Positions 10,961 through 23,218 of a stretch of 64,000 nucleotides of DNA are shown piece after piece. Under the pieces are notes generated by a model that was not told the DNA's origin, ran no database searches, and saw nothing but the letters and a program-made list of their open reading frames with translations. Source of the stretch: Sphaerolaimus hirsutus. Taxonomy: Eukaryota; Nematoda; Chromadorea; Monhysterida; Sphaerolaimidae. Positions within the stretch are counted from its first letter, which is position 1. Each line of letters begins with the position of its first letter. The DNA is taken from contig OZ038452.1 in NCBI GenBank assembly GCA_964036195.1, forward strand, positions 16,548,704-16,612,703. Reading direction: 5' to 3'. Position numbers and translations under genes: made by a program.

Positions 10961-13420
10961 TCGAAAATAGTATTGTGGAAACAAAACAGTTATGTTTCAG
11001 TAGGGTTTATGCACCCTGCAATGTGTAAAATCAAGTGTTACAGGTCATTGTAAGGTAAAAGTACTAAATTAATTTTTGCGATACTAATTGCAACCAACTA
11101 ATTATTTCAATTTTGTTTCGCACTAATTTTTAACACGTCTTTAACTTCTTATTTTTAACCTCTATTGAAGCCCTCATTTTCACTCTGAATTTACTACGGT
11201 AGGTAAGGCTGAATATTGTTAATTTGAATATCATGCTTAAGCTAAATGTTTGCAGCTAGCTAAACACAATTCCCTTGATACATGAAACCGATGATTCATG
11301 ATAGATTATCATGAACAACAGCTGAGAGAATTCAGCTGGGAATAAGGAAGCATGATATGTGGTTACATGACATTACACCTGATGGCCTTGAGGAAGGAAG
11401 TGACTTCCGTTAGCTAGATTATAATAGCACTCTTTGTGCAGGTGAAAATTGGATAAGCACATTATAATTGTGCGCCTGGGGAATTGACTTGATAAATTGC
11501 TTGACTTGTTCTATATAAGGTAGAATATGAATATTTTGGACATTCAGTATCCATGAGTTCCAGTTTTCAAGAGACAAAAGCGGTTTTGAATGAGTCATGA
11601 TCCACCGAGATTGAGTGGAATCATGAAAAGGAAAAAGATGACCGAAGGCTGCAAAAAGCAGAATATATTATAGACTGGAATGTTGAATGAATATTTCCCA
11701 AGTCCACTAATTAGTGAATACTTAATTAGCTCAATTATCCTAATAGAACTAATTAAGTTCATAAAATAGATTCAATTGCCTCTCTAGATCATGAAATAAA
11801 TGTTCAGAATTCTTTACTTATTGACCATGATTATGCGCTAATTACGATCAAGGACTATTGAACTGAACCATGAAACTGACTCAAAAACTAAAATGTCTAA
11901 AATACTATTTCAAGATGTCTATACTAATCCAGAGATTATCCCCAGCTTCGTTCATGTTTAATGTTGAATGGTTCAACTTCAGTATTATCTCATTTACCTT
12001 AATTGTATTCTTAATTGAGTGGTAGCAATATATTCCTAATTTAATTAGTGAGAAAGTATAAGTAAGCACTTCATGAGAAATTTAGCAAGAGTTGTTAAAT
12101 AGTGAAAAATTTGGAAAAATGCATGAACCTGACATGCATCGATAACATCCTATCCCTTGGAAAAGCCAAGCTTTAATTGCATATTTACATGCAATAATGA
12201 GAGAATATTATAGGAATATTCCACCTAATGAGAATTGTATGTGGGATCACCCCGTACAGTCCAATTGTGATATGGCACCTCCTGGAGAATGAAAAAGGAT
12301 GTTCAGTGATAACCATGTAGGCACAGTGATGGTATGTGAGAGATCACCTGTGTAGAACATGGCTTGTAGAAATATAGTCAAGAGGTCCAAAAATATAACA
12401 CTAGCTAGTGAAATGTCACTTGAATATCTGACGTCAGATTGTAGAGAAAAATATGCCATAACCACGGAATCATGCGATAAGCCGCAGAGATGTGATAATA
12501 AATAAGCACAAAAGCATGACATTCAAATATTGCATTTATGTGAGAACTTTGACGTCAGTTTGAATGCAATGTTACGCTTTTCGATAATACGGCCGAATAC
12601 TGCAGTAATAAAGTAAACAACAAATACTTGATTTGATTTGATTGAAGCCTAATAACTTTCTGCTTAGCCATGATAAATGAAATCTAAATATAATTATTTA
12701 CAGTTAAATCTGGACACTCAAATCAAGTTCAAAGACCTCGTTAACAAAAATAGAAGTAAATAGTTGTCTTCTCCCTAACCAACTTTACATCATGCAAAAT
12801 TTCACACGAATTTGTGAAATGTCATGCAGTATGTCAAAAGTGCAATTATAAGTTTATTTGTTTATTGTTTTGATTGACATTTCACATCACATTTGATGCT
12901 TGACATTGTAGGGTACGGATTGCGCTCTGAGGCCATTCCAAACTAACAATGGCAATCCAAAATTCAAAAATTCAAAAGCATTTTATGGTTTTTATTCCAC
13001 CCTAAGAAAAACACTAAAACATAAATATATATTTTTTATAGAAAAATTGTTTAAAAAAATTCTCCAGTATCTTTTCTGGTAAATGTAAGATAATGCTTCT
13101 TTGCATGCATGTAAAATTCAAGACCACAATGTGAAAACTTCAATTTGACATGGATTGTTTTTGTGGCTGGAACTGATGTGTTCAGAACTGACAAGCAAAA
13201 CTCGATAATTCAATATCCAAGAGGAATCAAAATGTACCCCAAAAAATTTGTAAAGTTAATTTGAAAATTGTACAACCATTTTTGGGAAAAATTCAAACTT
13301 CCAAACATCATTAAAACACTTTAAAATCTAAGCACATTTTCCAGATGGTTTGCCATCGTTAGTCTGAACTCCCAAAATCCGAAGTCTGAAAGTAACATCA
13401 CAAAGAGAACAAAACTTTAA
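10961..13420. other. AT-rich gene-free stretch
   Basis: About 2.4 kb with low GC and no ORF above 100 codons. I recognise no gene or known repeat family. CATGA-containing words are frequent at 11300-12500, which may mark a degraded repeat, but no boundaries are visible. Confidence 0.4.
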
Positions 13421-13866
13421 TGTAGTTTGCGTATACGCTGCAAATTCAACGAATAAATGGCACTGCATAAGCATGGCTGCATATATGTGCAGCCAAATTT
13501 TTTTGGCGCTGGCGCTATTGGCGCTTGGCGCCAACATCCTCTGGCGCCATTGGCACTTGGCGCTGTGGTCTAGAAAAGCGCTATGGCGCTTTTGGCGCTT
13601 GGCGCTCTTTTGCTGTGGCGCCATTGGCGCTTGGCACTATGCATGCAAAAGCGTCATGGCGCTTTTGGCGGTTGGCGCCAAAGTGCTGGTGCTTGGCGCC
13701 AAAGTTCTGGCACTTTTTACATCACTAGTCACGTCAGAACAGGGTTTACACCATCTACATTAGTGATGTAAAAAGCGCCAGAACTTTGGCGCCAAGCACC
13801 AAAAGCGCCACAGCAATGTTTGCAGTGCCATTTATTCGTTGAAGTTGCAGCGTATACGCAAACTAA
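13421..13866. repeat. Inverted repeat with GGCGCC array
   Basis: Positions 13421-13467 (GTTTGCGTATACGCTGCAAA and ACGAATAAATGGCACTGC) recur inverted at 13817-13866. Between them is a GGCGCC array (13500-13726) ending TTTTTACATCACTA. After a 34-bp spacer, an opposite element end begins TAGTGATGTAAAAAGCGCC (13761). The two hAT-like ends face each other. The structure could be a foldback derivative or two adjacent insertions. Confidence 0.6.
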
Positions 13867-14445
13867 ACACCTTCCCGGACAAGTTCACCACCCATTTTTT
13901 TATTTCACTTCGAATGCAATATCTCCGCCCATGGGGGTGTTATACGGCTGAAACTTTGTATATATTAAGTTGTAAGATCCCCTTACTCCCCAACAATGGG
14001 GGGAGGTGCGGCGACCCACTACAGGGTGGGTCGCCCTATATGCAAAAAAAATTTGTGGCGTTTTTGGTGTCCCAAGCAAGTTCACCACCCACTTGATAAG
14101 CTACACTGTGAAGGCTATATCTCCAGCTGTGAGGGCGGTAGAAAGCTGAAATTTGGAGGATGTCTTGCCAACAACCCCCCTCACAATACACCAGTGGGGC
14201 GGCTGCCGACGACCCACTAAAGCATGGGTCACTGCATATAAATTTGATAATTTTTTTAAGAACAACCCAAGTGTCCCAAACAAGTTCGCCACCCAACTGT
14301 ATTATAAAAAAATGTTGTGAGAACATACCTGATATAAAATTGAATCAGATATGAACCCTAGTTCTGCTCATTCAAATTTTTTTCAGTAGGGCACCCACCC
14401 TGGCCCATAAACAACAGATTGAAAATTTCACTTTAAATTTCATTT
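13867..14445. mobile_element. One arm of the AACACCTTCCCGG foldback element, cut by the assembly gap
   Basis: This stretch matches the left arm of the complete foldback at 21328-22784 from its terminus TAAACACCTTCCCGG onward. It runs into the gap at 14446, so the second arm may be missing from the assembly. Inside are degenerate tandem units of about 200 bp, each starting near CAAGTTCACCACCCA. Confidence 0.8.
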
Positions 14446-14645
14446 NNNNNNNNNNNNNNNNNNNNNNNNNNNNNNNNNNNNNNNNNNNNNNNNNNNNNNN
14501 NNNNNNNNNNNNNNNNNNNNNNNNNNNNNNNNNNNNNNNNNNNNNNNNNNNNNNNNNNNNNNNNNNNNNNNNNNNNNNNNNNNNNNNNNNNNNNNNNNNN
14601 NNNNNNNNNNNNNNNNNNNNNNNNNNNNNNNNNNNNNNNNNNNNN
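14446..14645. other. Assembly gap (200 N)
   Basis: Exactly 200 unknown bases, probably a placeholder of arbitrary length. It lies where a palindrome arm would begin, which is a usual cause of assembly breaks. Confidence 0.98.
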
Positions 14646-14974
14646 CCGAAAACTCTCATACGGCCTGAAAAATCTCCTGATTATCAGTTTTCAAATATTT
14701 CGAAAATTCGGCAGAAAACTAGTGTGTGTGGGCACTTTCTCCCAAATCAGGATCGTTACAGATGTATTTGGTTACCGTACATTACGGAGTTTGGCAAAAG
14801 TCCTCCCCCTGAGTATTATGCTTTGAGTGAATCCTTAATGACATCCAGTGCTTATAAAAGACAAGTGTTTATGACGTATCGGGTTGGCATTGATTGACTG
14901 GCACTAATTCGATCATCCCGGTATAACGATTGTTAATGGCTCTAACTGCGGCTTACCTATCTATCTTACATACC

Positions 14975-15335
14975 TACCGTATTTCCTCGAAATACCCCCT
15001 CCCCTCAAAATGACCACTATGAACTTATTAGCCCTCCACCTCGAAATACCCCCTCATTAAGGTAACCCCCTCAAATTTCGCACTCTGAAACAATTACCGC
15101 CGGGTAGTGATGTGAAAAGCGCTAGAACTTTGGCGCCAAGCGCCATGACGCTTTTCCGACCCATAGCGCCAGGCGCCAGCGCCAGGTATTTTGTTCCCGG
15201 CGCCGGTCAAAAATAGCGCCAAGCGCCAAAAGCGCCATGGCGCTTTTTGCTTTGGCGCTAGCGCCAGGCGCCATGGCGCTTTTACATCACTACCCCCGGG
15301 CCCCGGGGAGGGGGGTATTTCGAGGAAATACGGTA
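14975..15335. mobile_element. CCGTATTTCCTCG MITE, copy 7, interrupted
   Basis: Intact ends flanked by TA. It carries the element at 15105-15292. Confidence 0.8.
15105..15292. mobile_element. GGCGCC-array hAT-like MITE, second copy
   Basis: Same ends as 9338-9525 (TAGTGATGTGAAAAGCGC and its complement). Flanks CCGCCGGG and CCCCCGGG form the 8-bp duplication with one mismatch. Confidence 0.85.
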
Positions 15336-15531
15336 TATCCTTTCCAGTTTCCACCATCTGGGTATCTAGGTGCCTAACACTAACCGTACACTACGGTCTG
15401 TAGTTGCTATGAAGTTTCAAATAAGCGGATCTCTAAAATTTGGTGAACTTGTGGCACTCATTGAACCGCTTCAAACCGGTACTGTTAAAAGGTTGTCAAA
15501 ACAAGTACTTATGCCCAATTCGATTTCGATT

Positions 15532-15614
15532 TGCCGTATTTCCTCGAATTACCCCCCCCCCGGGTTATAATTTTAGTCTCCATTTCGAGAGGGGTATTTC
15601 GAGGAATTACGGTA
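15532..15614. mobile_element. CCGTATTTCCTCG MITE, short copy 8
   Basis: Only the two termini, about 35 bp each, with little between (CCGTATTTCCTCGAATTACC and CGAGGAATTACGG). Confidence 0.75.
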
Positions 15615-15936
15615 CTTGTCTCAGACTTTGCGAAATCAAATAAAAGTATGCAATAGCATAAATACTACCTATTTAACTCCCATCCACTTATAATAAATTG
15701 CGTCCTTCATAATCACACCTTCTTTGCATTTCGGCTGGGAGTATCTTTCTCCTAGCCGATATAGCAGTAAAAGTCTTGAAAACAGTGAAGTTGGATAAAT
15801 TAACTCCCAACTTATTGGAGAAAATGAATATGGAAAAGCCATACAAATTACATATTTTGCAATTTAGTGAGACAGTGTAGTGCTGCTCTTGCCGTGGTGG
15901 ACTGAATTTCAATAATATGCAGCACTATGCACATAA

Positions 15937-16233
15937 CTATCGTATTTGCTTGAATTATTCCCCCTTGAATAATTACCACCTCGATTAATTCTCCCCTGTA
16001 AGATGAGTGAGGAAAAATAAATCCCCTTTGAATAAATCCCCCCTTAAGGCATATGATCACATTTGTTATGTTTAATTTGAACAAAAAAGCATGTTTGTGG
16101 AATGAGTTGATAGAAACATGCTTGAAAATTCTCTCTAGGTAATAATTCCTCCCCTTGAATGACCCCCCCCCCCCTTAAAAAAGTCTGACGAAATAATAAT
16201 TACCCATGGGTGATTATTCGAGCAAATACGGTA
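15937..16233. mobile_element. CCGTATTTCCTCG-related MITE, diverged copy 9
   Basis: The ends TATCGTATTTGCTTGAATTA and TTCGAGCAAATACGGTA are inverted, with C-rich and T-rich inner arms. Confidence 0.65.
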
Positions 16234-16392
16234 TACACAGCTGGTTGTCAGTTTCCCAGGTTACTAAATATAATATATTCCACCCAAATTACCTAGGTGG
16301 CGACATTTCATTCTACTTCAACTTCGCGTCATGAGTAATCTTTTATCATATTCACTCGGCCTTGTCTATTTTCACATGGAGGTGCTGTAAAC

Positions 16393-19300
16393 ATGAAGTC
16401 GCATCTGAGTGAAAATTTACTACGCGTGCCAGAGGTTTCTACGAAACGGAAATCCATATCATACGGTTCTGTGAAACGCAGCATTAGCAAAAATTCCAGC
16501 TTTCGAAGATTAAAGGTGAGCCGGTTTATTGGTGGTTTGTTCAAACTTTCATTGTTCCGAAAATTTTAGCGGATGCTGCATATTCGAGAGGGTATGGAAA
16601 GGGGTATGGGTAGACGGACGACTACCCGTTTGTTTTGATCAGATTCCAAAAAGAGTAAATGACACAAATTATGATAGATACTTTGAAAGGACGAAAAATT
16701 TGTTTTCACACACGAAAGGACTAAAACCATGACATTGAGAGTGTTCGCAAACCCCATGTACGACACAATAACTCGAGGGAGTGGTCTCAGCGGTTCGGGG
16801 CGGCGGCAACCGCGCTGGCGGCGGGCGCGGGCGGCGGGTCGCGGCACCACCCGCTGCACTCGCAGCCGCTCACGCTCGCCACCTGCGTCGGCCTGGCCGT
16901 CAAGCCCATACTGCCCATCAAGCCCGTCAAGAAGAGCATACCCGTGTACATTGAGTTAGTTTGGTATGCTTTTTGTATTTTTCTATGGTTTTTACCATTG
17001 GCTGGCATGGCACCATAGAGACCGGAAAATTTACTGTATTTCCTCGAAATACCCCCCCCCTCGTTTGACCCCCCCTCTCGAGACCACTATGAAACAATCA
17101 CCCCCCCCCCTCGAAATACCCCCACCCCAGATTGAGTGTAAAGAGAACATACATGCCAAATTCTGCAGTTTGTGTTCTGCGTAGTGCAGAACACACGTTA
17201 AAACGATGTCGGAATCACGTTAGAACAGTGTTTATACCATCTACGTACTAATATTAGTCTACATAACCTTATAAATGGCGGTTTTTGTTGTATTTTTCGA
17301 CATCTGCGTACGTTTCAGACGACACTTTCGTACTGGGATTTAAAAAATTTCTTGTGAAAAAATACCCCCCCCCTCGAAATACACCCCCCTCGTTTAACCC
17401 CCCCCCCCCTCTCGGGACCACTATGAAACAATCACCCCCCGGGGAGTATTTCGAGGAAATACGGTAGTTCCGCGTCCGAACAGCTTTTCGACGTGGAACT
17501 GCAAATCCATAACCAGAAAACAACGGAACAGGCGAATGTCAGATGATTACTTTCATTCCAGCGGGAAATTTCTAGGGTGAGCATCAACTAGACCAGACAA
17601 TCAGATTTACGTAATAGCCGGTGGACTGTTGAATTTTTCCGTGTTTGAGTGCGTACTGCATGCATGTGCTCCAGAGTTGTTAAACTGAAAGTACTGAACA
17701 TTTTTTAAAGTCCCGTATTACCTCGAATTAACCCCCCCTCGAAATACCCCCCCTAAAATTGAGTGTAAAGAGAACGTACATGACAAATACCGCAGTTTTT
17801 TATCTGTACATTGGAGAACACACGTTAAAGCCGATGATTGAGTGACGTTAGGGAAGGGTTTATGTGTATATGTAGTTGAGGCCTTTACTTCTAAAAGTCG
17901 ACAAGTCAACAAAATGTGATTTTGAGTAAATCGCATTTTAAGTTTCCGATCCAATTCCAGAATCCAGGCCCGTGGTGCGTGTCCAATTTGGCTCTCTCAT
18001 GCTTTCCATTAAGTTCCATATGTTGACAATAAAGTGTCAAATTTTCAGCCCCTGCTTTCAACTTTTATGTGAAAAATGGGGTGTCCATAAATTTCCATTC
18101 GGTCAGAGCAAAACTGTTTTTGGGAGGGAAATGGACTTGTCGGCTTCTTGCACTCGAGAACATTTTTGTTCCCGCTGGCGTTGCGCCTGCCTAGGGCAAT
18201 TTATGGACTTGTACACTTTTAGAAGTAGCTGTCCATGACGGACTTATCACATTTCTTGCTATTTTTCCCAACAAAAACGAAGACAAAGGGTGGACTTGTC
18301 AACTTCTTGCCCGAAACTAAGTGGACTTGTCGACTTCTTGCCCGAAATTTTTGGTATTTTTCCCCAAAAATGTCAAATTTGGCACTTTTCCATATGGGAA
18401 TGTGAGGTCTAAAAATTTATGGAAAATGAAAAAAATGTGCGGAAGTAGCCCCAGATGACGTTTCCGGGCCTAACTTGAAATTTTCTTATTTTGGACTTGT
18501 CGACTTTTAGAGGTAGACGCCTCAGTTACATATGCCTGTAAACACATATACATCTATGTAATTGTTTTATTTTTCTACGTCTGAGTATGGGGAATTCCAA
18601 AAATTTCTGGCGAAAACGTAAAAGTGAGTATTTAGCTCACAGGAAAAGTGAGTGTTTTTCAATTTTTACACTTGCATACATTAAAGATGTGTTTTTCTCT
18701 CCTGATAAGTACTTATGAAAACGTCTTATGTTTGTCAGTTTCTGTTTGACAAAAGAACATTTTCTGTCCCATAAAAATTGTGTATACCGTTTTCTGTACT
18801 CGCGTATTTTCAAGTACGAGAGTAAGTGAGTACTGGTATCGTATGAGTACCTGGTATGAGTACCACGAGAAAACGTAAACGTATTTACGCAGTACTCTAG
18901 TTTTAACAACTATGATGTGCTCTAGTCACAGACTGCATCAAAAACCTACAACAGAATGGCACAGAACTAACGATGACAAACTGAATTTCGAAAATTGGAA
19001 ATTGTTTTCGATAGTTGTCTGTTTTCGAATTTTTATATTAAAAACAAAAAATCAAAAAATTTAGACTTTTAGAATCGAAACATTCAGAAATTTGAAACTG
19101 TTTCCTAGTGGTAATTTTGATTTAAAATGTATTGAAATGCCTACCTATATAAATACAACAAAAATCGTTATTGTCTAATTGATTCATTTTTAGCTGAAAA
19201 GCGGTGTGAAAATGTGTCTGCGGCAACAGCCGACGACGCGGGTTTTTTAAAAGGTCCCAAAAATTCGAAAACTTTTTATGGAAAACATTTGAAATTCGGA

Positions 19301-20918
19301 AACACATTTTGCCAGAAACACATAAAAGGTGAAGCACTTTTCTTGAGGGAGTTCGCCATCGTCACACAGAAAGCGAATTTTATTCATTAAATTATGGTAA
19401 CATTCTGTGCAAAGCATGCGGTCCGTCCGTTCAGTCTTTTTATGTGGCCCCACTTTATTAAATTGATCGGTAGGCATTTAGTGAAAGCATGACCGATGAT
19501 GAGCGCTGTTAGTGCGCCTAGACATTGATCCATCGACTAAACTAGTGACAGTCAGTGTGCCTGTTCCAACGCCCCCCCCCCCCCAGCAACTTTCAACGGC
19601 AAATACCGTTGAAAGAAAAAACCGTAAAATGAGTCCGAAACGTGCAGACAACAGGTGAAATCACGTAAAAATACTTTTTTCGCACAAATCAAATTCCCAT
19701 CTGACCGCAAGACCCGTCGCAGGTACACGCAAGGTTGCATCTGCGGGCGCCTGTCGCTGCGCTCGGGAGTCTTCGCGGTGGCGCTCATCGAACTGTTTTT
19801 CGCCGCCGTGTCGCTAATTACGGCCGCCGACTATTTGATCAAGGATGGCCACTTTTTCTACTCGGACGCCTTCGTGGGCTATGGCAAACAGCTGTTTGGC
19901 TACTCGCTGATTAGTGAGTCGGCTTGCGGTGACAAAAAAATAATCCATTGGCCCTGCGCACACTAGTTTTCACCCGAAATTTGGAAAACTCATAAATGAG
20001 CTTTGAACGTGTTGTGAGTTTTCCACAATGAGTCATTTTTAATCACCGTCAACTGTAGTTGACGGCCACATCATTGTAGAAAACTTCAAATGCGTTCAAA
20101 GCTGATTTGTGAGTTTTCGAAATTTCGTGCGAAAAGTAGTGTGCGCAGGCACAATATCGCACCAGTCGCCTGTGCAGTGAATGGGCTGTGCATCGCGACG
20201 GTGGTCGCGCTGCTGGCGGGCGTGCGCACCAGACAACACAAACTTCTGCTGCCCCATGTCGTTTGGCAGGCGACTTACCTAGCTGCGCAGTTACTTGCCG
20301 CGGCAGCGGTGCTCTTCCTGTGGAACAGAAAGTGAGTGACTAGCACGCGCACCCAGGGGTAGCTTTCGCAAGTGGAGAAGTTATTCTGGAAGTGAAATGA
20401 GAAATATGTGAAATGAGGATTTAAAGGGTTACTTAGCTTTGAACTTTCCAGTTTTCACTTCTAAAATTTATTTGCTTCTTGACTTGCGGAATTGGCACCA
20501 GGACACTACACCACCCAACGTAGCCAAATCTTCCCGGAATCGGCAGTGGTGTTACTGTGCGAGAAGGCGGTGTGCGTGCTGGTCGAGCTGTACTTCATCA
20601 CGGTGACTTACAACTGCGCCGAGGCAATACGCATGTAAGTCAACGATCCAGTCATCACACACAACTGGGCACATGCAACGTTCACGCGGCAGGCGACGGC
20701 AAGTTCACAAGGCAGTGGCGGCCGACGGTTGCCGCTGGGCGGCGGAGGGCCCCTCAAACGCGTTGGTGCAGAGCCGCAGGCACCTGGTGGCGTTCGGACA
20801 GCGCGACTGGGGCAAATGCGACCGGCCGCACAGCGAGAACGACAGCGACACCCGCGACTGCGTGGAACGACCGCTGCGCAGACACAGACCCGTCACAGTC
20901 AGCTCTAGCGTGTTGTGA
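16393..20918 (+). CDS. LAPTM-like four-span membrane protein, six exons, about 323 aa
   Basis: Exons with consistent phases: 16393-16515, 16791-16945 (donor gtacat), 19723-19913 (gtgagt), 20166-20331 (gtgagt), 20524-20634 (gtaagt) and 20693-20918 (TGA). The N-terminus is basic and Ser-rich. Then GCICGRLSLRSG precedes four hydrophobic segments, around FAVALIELFFAAVSLI, IACAVNGLCIATVVALL, LAAQLLAAAAVLFLW and VCVLVELYFITVTYNCAEAI. A Cys-rich lead-in before span 1, a long first loop and a soluble hydrophilic tail are the layout of LAPTM4/5 and related insect and nematode proteins. Those act in late endosomes and lysosomes (family knowledge). The tail here (ending TVSSSVL) lacks obvious PPxY motifs, so the assignment is by architecture only. 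The first ATG has a plausible context, but further upstream exons are possible. Introns 3 and 4 consist largely of MITE sequence. Confidence 0.75.
17032..17466. mobile_element. CCGTATTTCCTCG MITE, copy 10, in intron 2 of the LAPTM-like gene
   Basis: The ends TTACTGTATTTCCTCG and CGAGGAAATACGGTA are present. The interior matches copy 1 in reverse orientation (AAATGGCGGTTTTTGTTG). Confidence 0.8.
17713..17880. repeat. Truncated CCGTATTTCCTCG MITE
   Basis: One end (CCGTATTACCTCGAATTA) and part of the family interior (GAGTGTAAAGAGAACGTACA) are present. The other end is missing where the next element begins. Confidence 0.6.
17880..18524. mobile_element. Element with GACTTGTCGACTT subterminal motifs, in intron 2 of the LAPTM-like gene
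   Basis: The left end AGGCCTTTACTTCTAAAAGT and the complement of the right end are inverted repeats. GGACTTGTCGACTTCTTGCC-type motifs recur four to five times inside. A fragment of one end is also seen at about 31300-31330 in a phafin intron. The target duplication is unclear. Confidence 0.65.
19957..20149. mobile_element. CACACTAGTTTTC palindromic MITE filling intron 3 of the LAPTM-like gene
   Basis: The ends TGCGCACACTAGTTTTC and (complement) TGCGCACACTACTTTTCGC are inverted, and the arms share GAGCTTTGAACG/CGTTCAAAGCTG. It accounts for 193 of the 252 bp of the intron between exons 19723-19913 and 20166-20331. Confidence 0.8.
20353..20502. mobile_element. CTGGTGCC-ended MITE filling intron 4 of the LAPTM-like gene
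   Basis: The right end TGCGGAATTGGCACCAGG and left end CCCAGGGGTAGCTTTCGCAA match the two ends of the palindromic element at 23582-23742. It makes up 150 of the 192 bp of the intron. Its terminal CACCAG looks like a splice acceptor, but using it would put a stop in frame. The acceptor GTAG at 20522-20523 fits the phase. Confidence 0.7.
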
Positions 20919-21327
20919 ACGCGTTGCCATCGTAATACACTAGCGGCCAGAATAGTTGAGACTCTCCACCGTTGTCTCATAAGGGAAATTTGTTCAGGTG
21001 ATGTCTGACTGTGTTTGCATGCACGTCACTCCTCAACCGCTGAGCGAAAATAGTTGATATTTAAATATAATGAAATTTTACGTGAACGTGACTGAACGTG
21101 ACGTGAACGGCTAACGTGAAAATCGATGGCATCTTTCTACGACTCCCCTGCCCCAAAGTATGGTGGGTCTGAAAAAAGTAAATTTTTCTAAAAAAGTGGG
21201 TGTCGCCCAGAAATAACAAAATTTGCATGTCAATAACTTGGTCATTTGTCGACCGATTTTTGTCAATCGACTTTTAAAATCATCACAAATGATTGGAGAG
21301 TTCGTTTTTGAGGTCAAATCGCTGATG
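20919..21327. other. 3' flank of the LAPTM-like gene, nothing else recognised
   Basis: No ORF or repeat boundary is seen here. Confidence 0.45.
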
Positions 21328-22784
21328 TAAACACCTTCCCGGACAAGTTCACCACCCATTTTTTTATTTCACTTTGAATGCAATATCTCCGTCCATGGGG
21401 GTGTTATAAAGCTGAAACTTTGCATATATAAAGTTGTAAGACCCCTCTACTCCCCAACAATTGGGGAGGTGCGGCTACTCACTACAGGTTGGGTCGCCCT
21501 ATATGCAACAATTTTTTTGGCGTTTTTGGTGTCCCAAACAAGTTCACCACCCACTTGATTGGCTACACTACGAGAGCCATATTTCCAGCTGTGATGGCAG
21601 TATAAAGCTGAAATTTGGGGGATGTCTTGCCAACAACCCCCTTCACAATCCACCAGTGGGGCAGCTGCCAACGACCCACTAAAGCATGGGTCACTGCATA
21701 TCAAGTTAACCATTTTCTAAAAACAGCTCAAGTGTCCCAAAACAAGTTAATCACCCAACTGCAAAATAAAAATGTTGCAACAACATACCTAATATAAGAA
21801 TGAATCGGATTGGAACACTATTTCAGCCAAAAAAAATTTTTTTCAGTAGGGCACCCACCCTGTCCCATAAACAGCCGACTGAAAATTTCACTTTAAACCA
21901 ATTTTTTGTATCACACTTAAAAAGTTGGTTTACAAAGTTCACTAGGGGAGGGTCTAAGGTTCAAAGTTATGTAAACAACATAACCTCTTAAATGCTTCCA
22001 TAAGAAAATTTACTTGGGGTGAATTCTCTGATGTTAAAATGATGTCATTTCAGGAAGAAAATTTGACAAAATGTTCATTTTTTCATTCACCCCAAATAAA
22101 TTTCCTTATGGAAGCATTTTAGAGGTTATGTTGTTTACATAACTTTTAACCTTAGACCCTCCCCTAGTGAACTTTGTAAACCAACTTTTTAAGTGTGATA
22201 CAAAAAATTGGTTTAAAGTGAAATTTTCAATATGCTGTTTATGGGACAGGGTGGGTGCCCTACTGAAAAAATTTTAATGAGCAGAAGTAGGGTTCATATC
22301 TGATTCAATTTTATATCAGGTATGTTCTCACAACATTTTTTTATAATGCAGTTGGGTGGCGAACTTGTTTGGGGCACTTCAGTTGTTCTTAAAAAAATTA
22401 TCAAATTTATATGCAGTGACCCATGCTTTAGTGGGTCGTCGGCAGCTGCCCCACTGGTGTATTGTGAGGGGGGTTGTTGGCAAGACATCCCCCAAATTTC
22501 AGCTTTCTACCGCCCTCACAGCTGGAGATATAGCCTTGAAAGTGTAGCTAATCAAGTGGGTGGTGAACTTGCTTGGGACACCAAAAACGCCACAATTTTT
22601 TTTTGCATATATGGCGACCCACCCTGTAGTGCATCGCCGCACCTCCCCCCATTGTTGGGGAGTAAGGGGGTCTTACAACTTAATATATACAAAGTTTCAG
22701 CCTTATAACACCCCCATGGACGGAGATATTGCATTCGAAGTGAAATAAAAAAATGGGTGGTGAACTTGTCCGGGAAGGTGTTTA
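21328..22784. mobile_element. 1.46-kb foldback element with arms of about 700 bp
   Basis: The left end TAAACACCTTCCCGGACAAG is repeated inverted at the right end. The arms pair from the tips to about 22025/22085, leaving a loop of about 60 bp. Both sides carry TA, suggesting a TA target duplication. Each arm contains two to three diverged tandem units of about 200 bp that begin CAAGTTCACCACCCA and contain ATATCTCC, GCTGAAA and GACCCACTA. Short open frames inside are by-products. Another arm lies at 13867-14445. Confidence 0.88.
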
Positions 22785-23210
22785 GAATTGTGCATATGTC
22801 GATTTGGGCCTGCGGTTATTGATACAGATGAAAGGCAGAAGTTTAAGTGCTATAACTTTTGATTGGTAAGAGATATCGATCTGATTGATCCAGTATTGTG
22901 TTTCTCTCAATCAAGAGTATAAGATAGCATGTTCAGAATTTTTTTAATTTTTTTGTGTTGAAAAACTGGGTCAAATCGGCATGCAGAATTTATACATCAC
23001 TAATCTGACGTCAATAATGGAATCTTCAGGTTGTACCGATCATTGTAAAAGTTGAATGATCCAAATCGGCCCAGAAATGGTCAAGTTATTAAGCTTCAAA
23101 GTCAATCACCCAGATTGGCCAGATTTTTTAAATTTATTGACCACCTTTTTATAGACCCCCCTTATCTAGTCACTGGGGGATTATTAAAGCAAACAAAATT
23201 TTTAGTAATA
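22785..23210. other. Intergenic, nothing recognised
   Basis: No coding or repeat signal is recognised. Confidence 0.4.
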
Positions 23211-23218
23211 GTCCCGAC

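Larger units (their letters stand above)
14715..15370. repeat. Segmental repeat, copy B (partner at 8945-9605)
   Basis: Collinear with 8945-9605, including the nested MITE and the GGCGCC element at the same position. Here the flanking sequence continues past GTATCTAGGTGC without the insertion seen at 9606. Confidence 0.85.

Noticed and set aside
20502-20523. Acceptor CACCAG at 20496-20501 for exon 5 of the LAPTM-like gene
   Set aside because: It gives a stop codon after six residues in the required phase. The acceptor ending 20523 fits.
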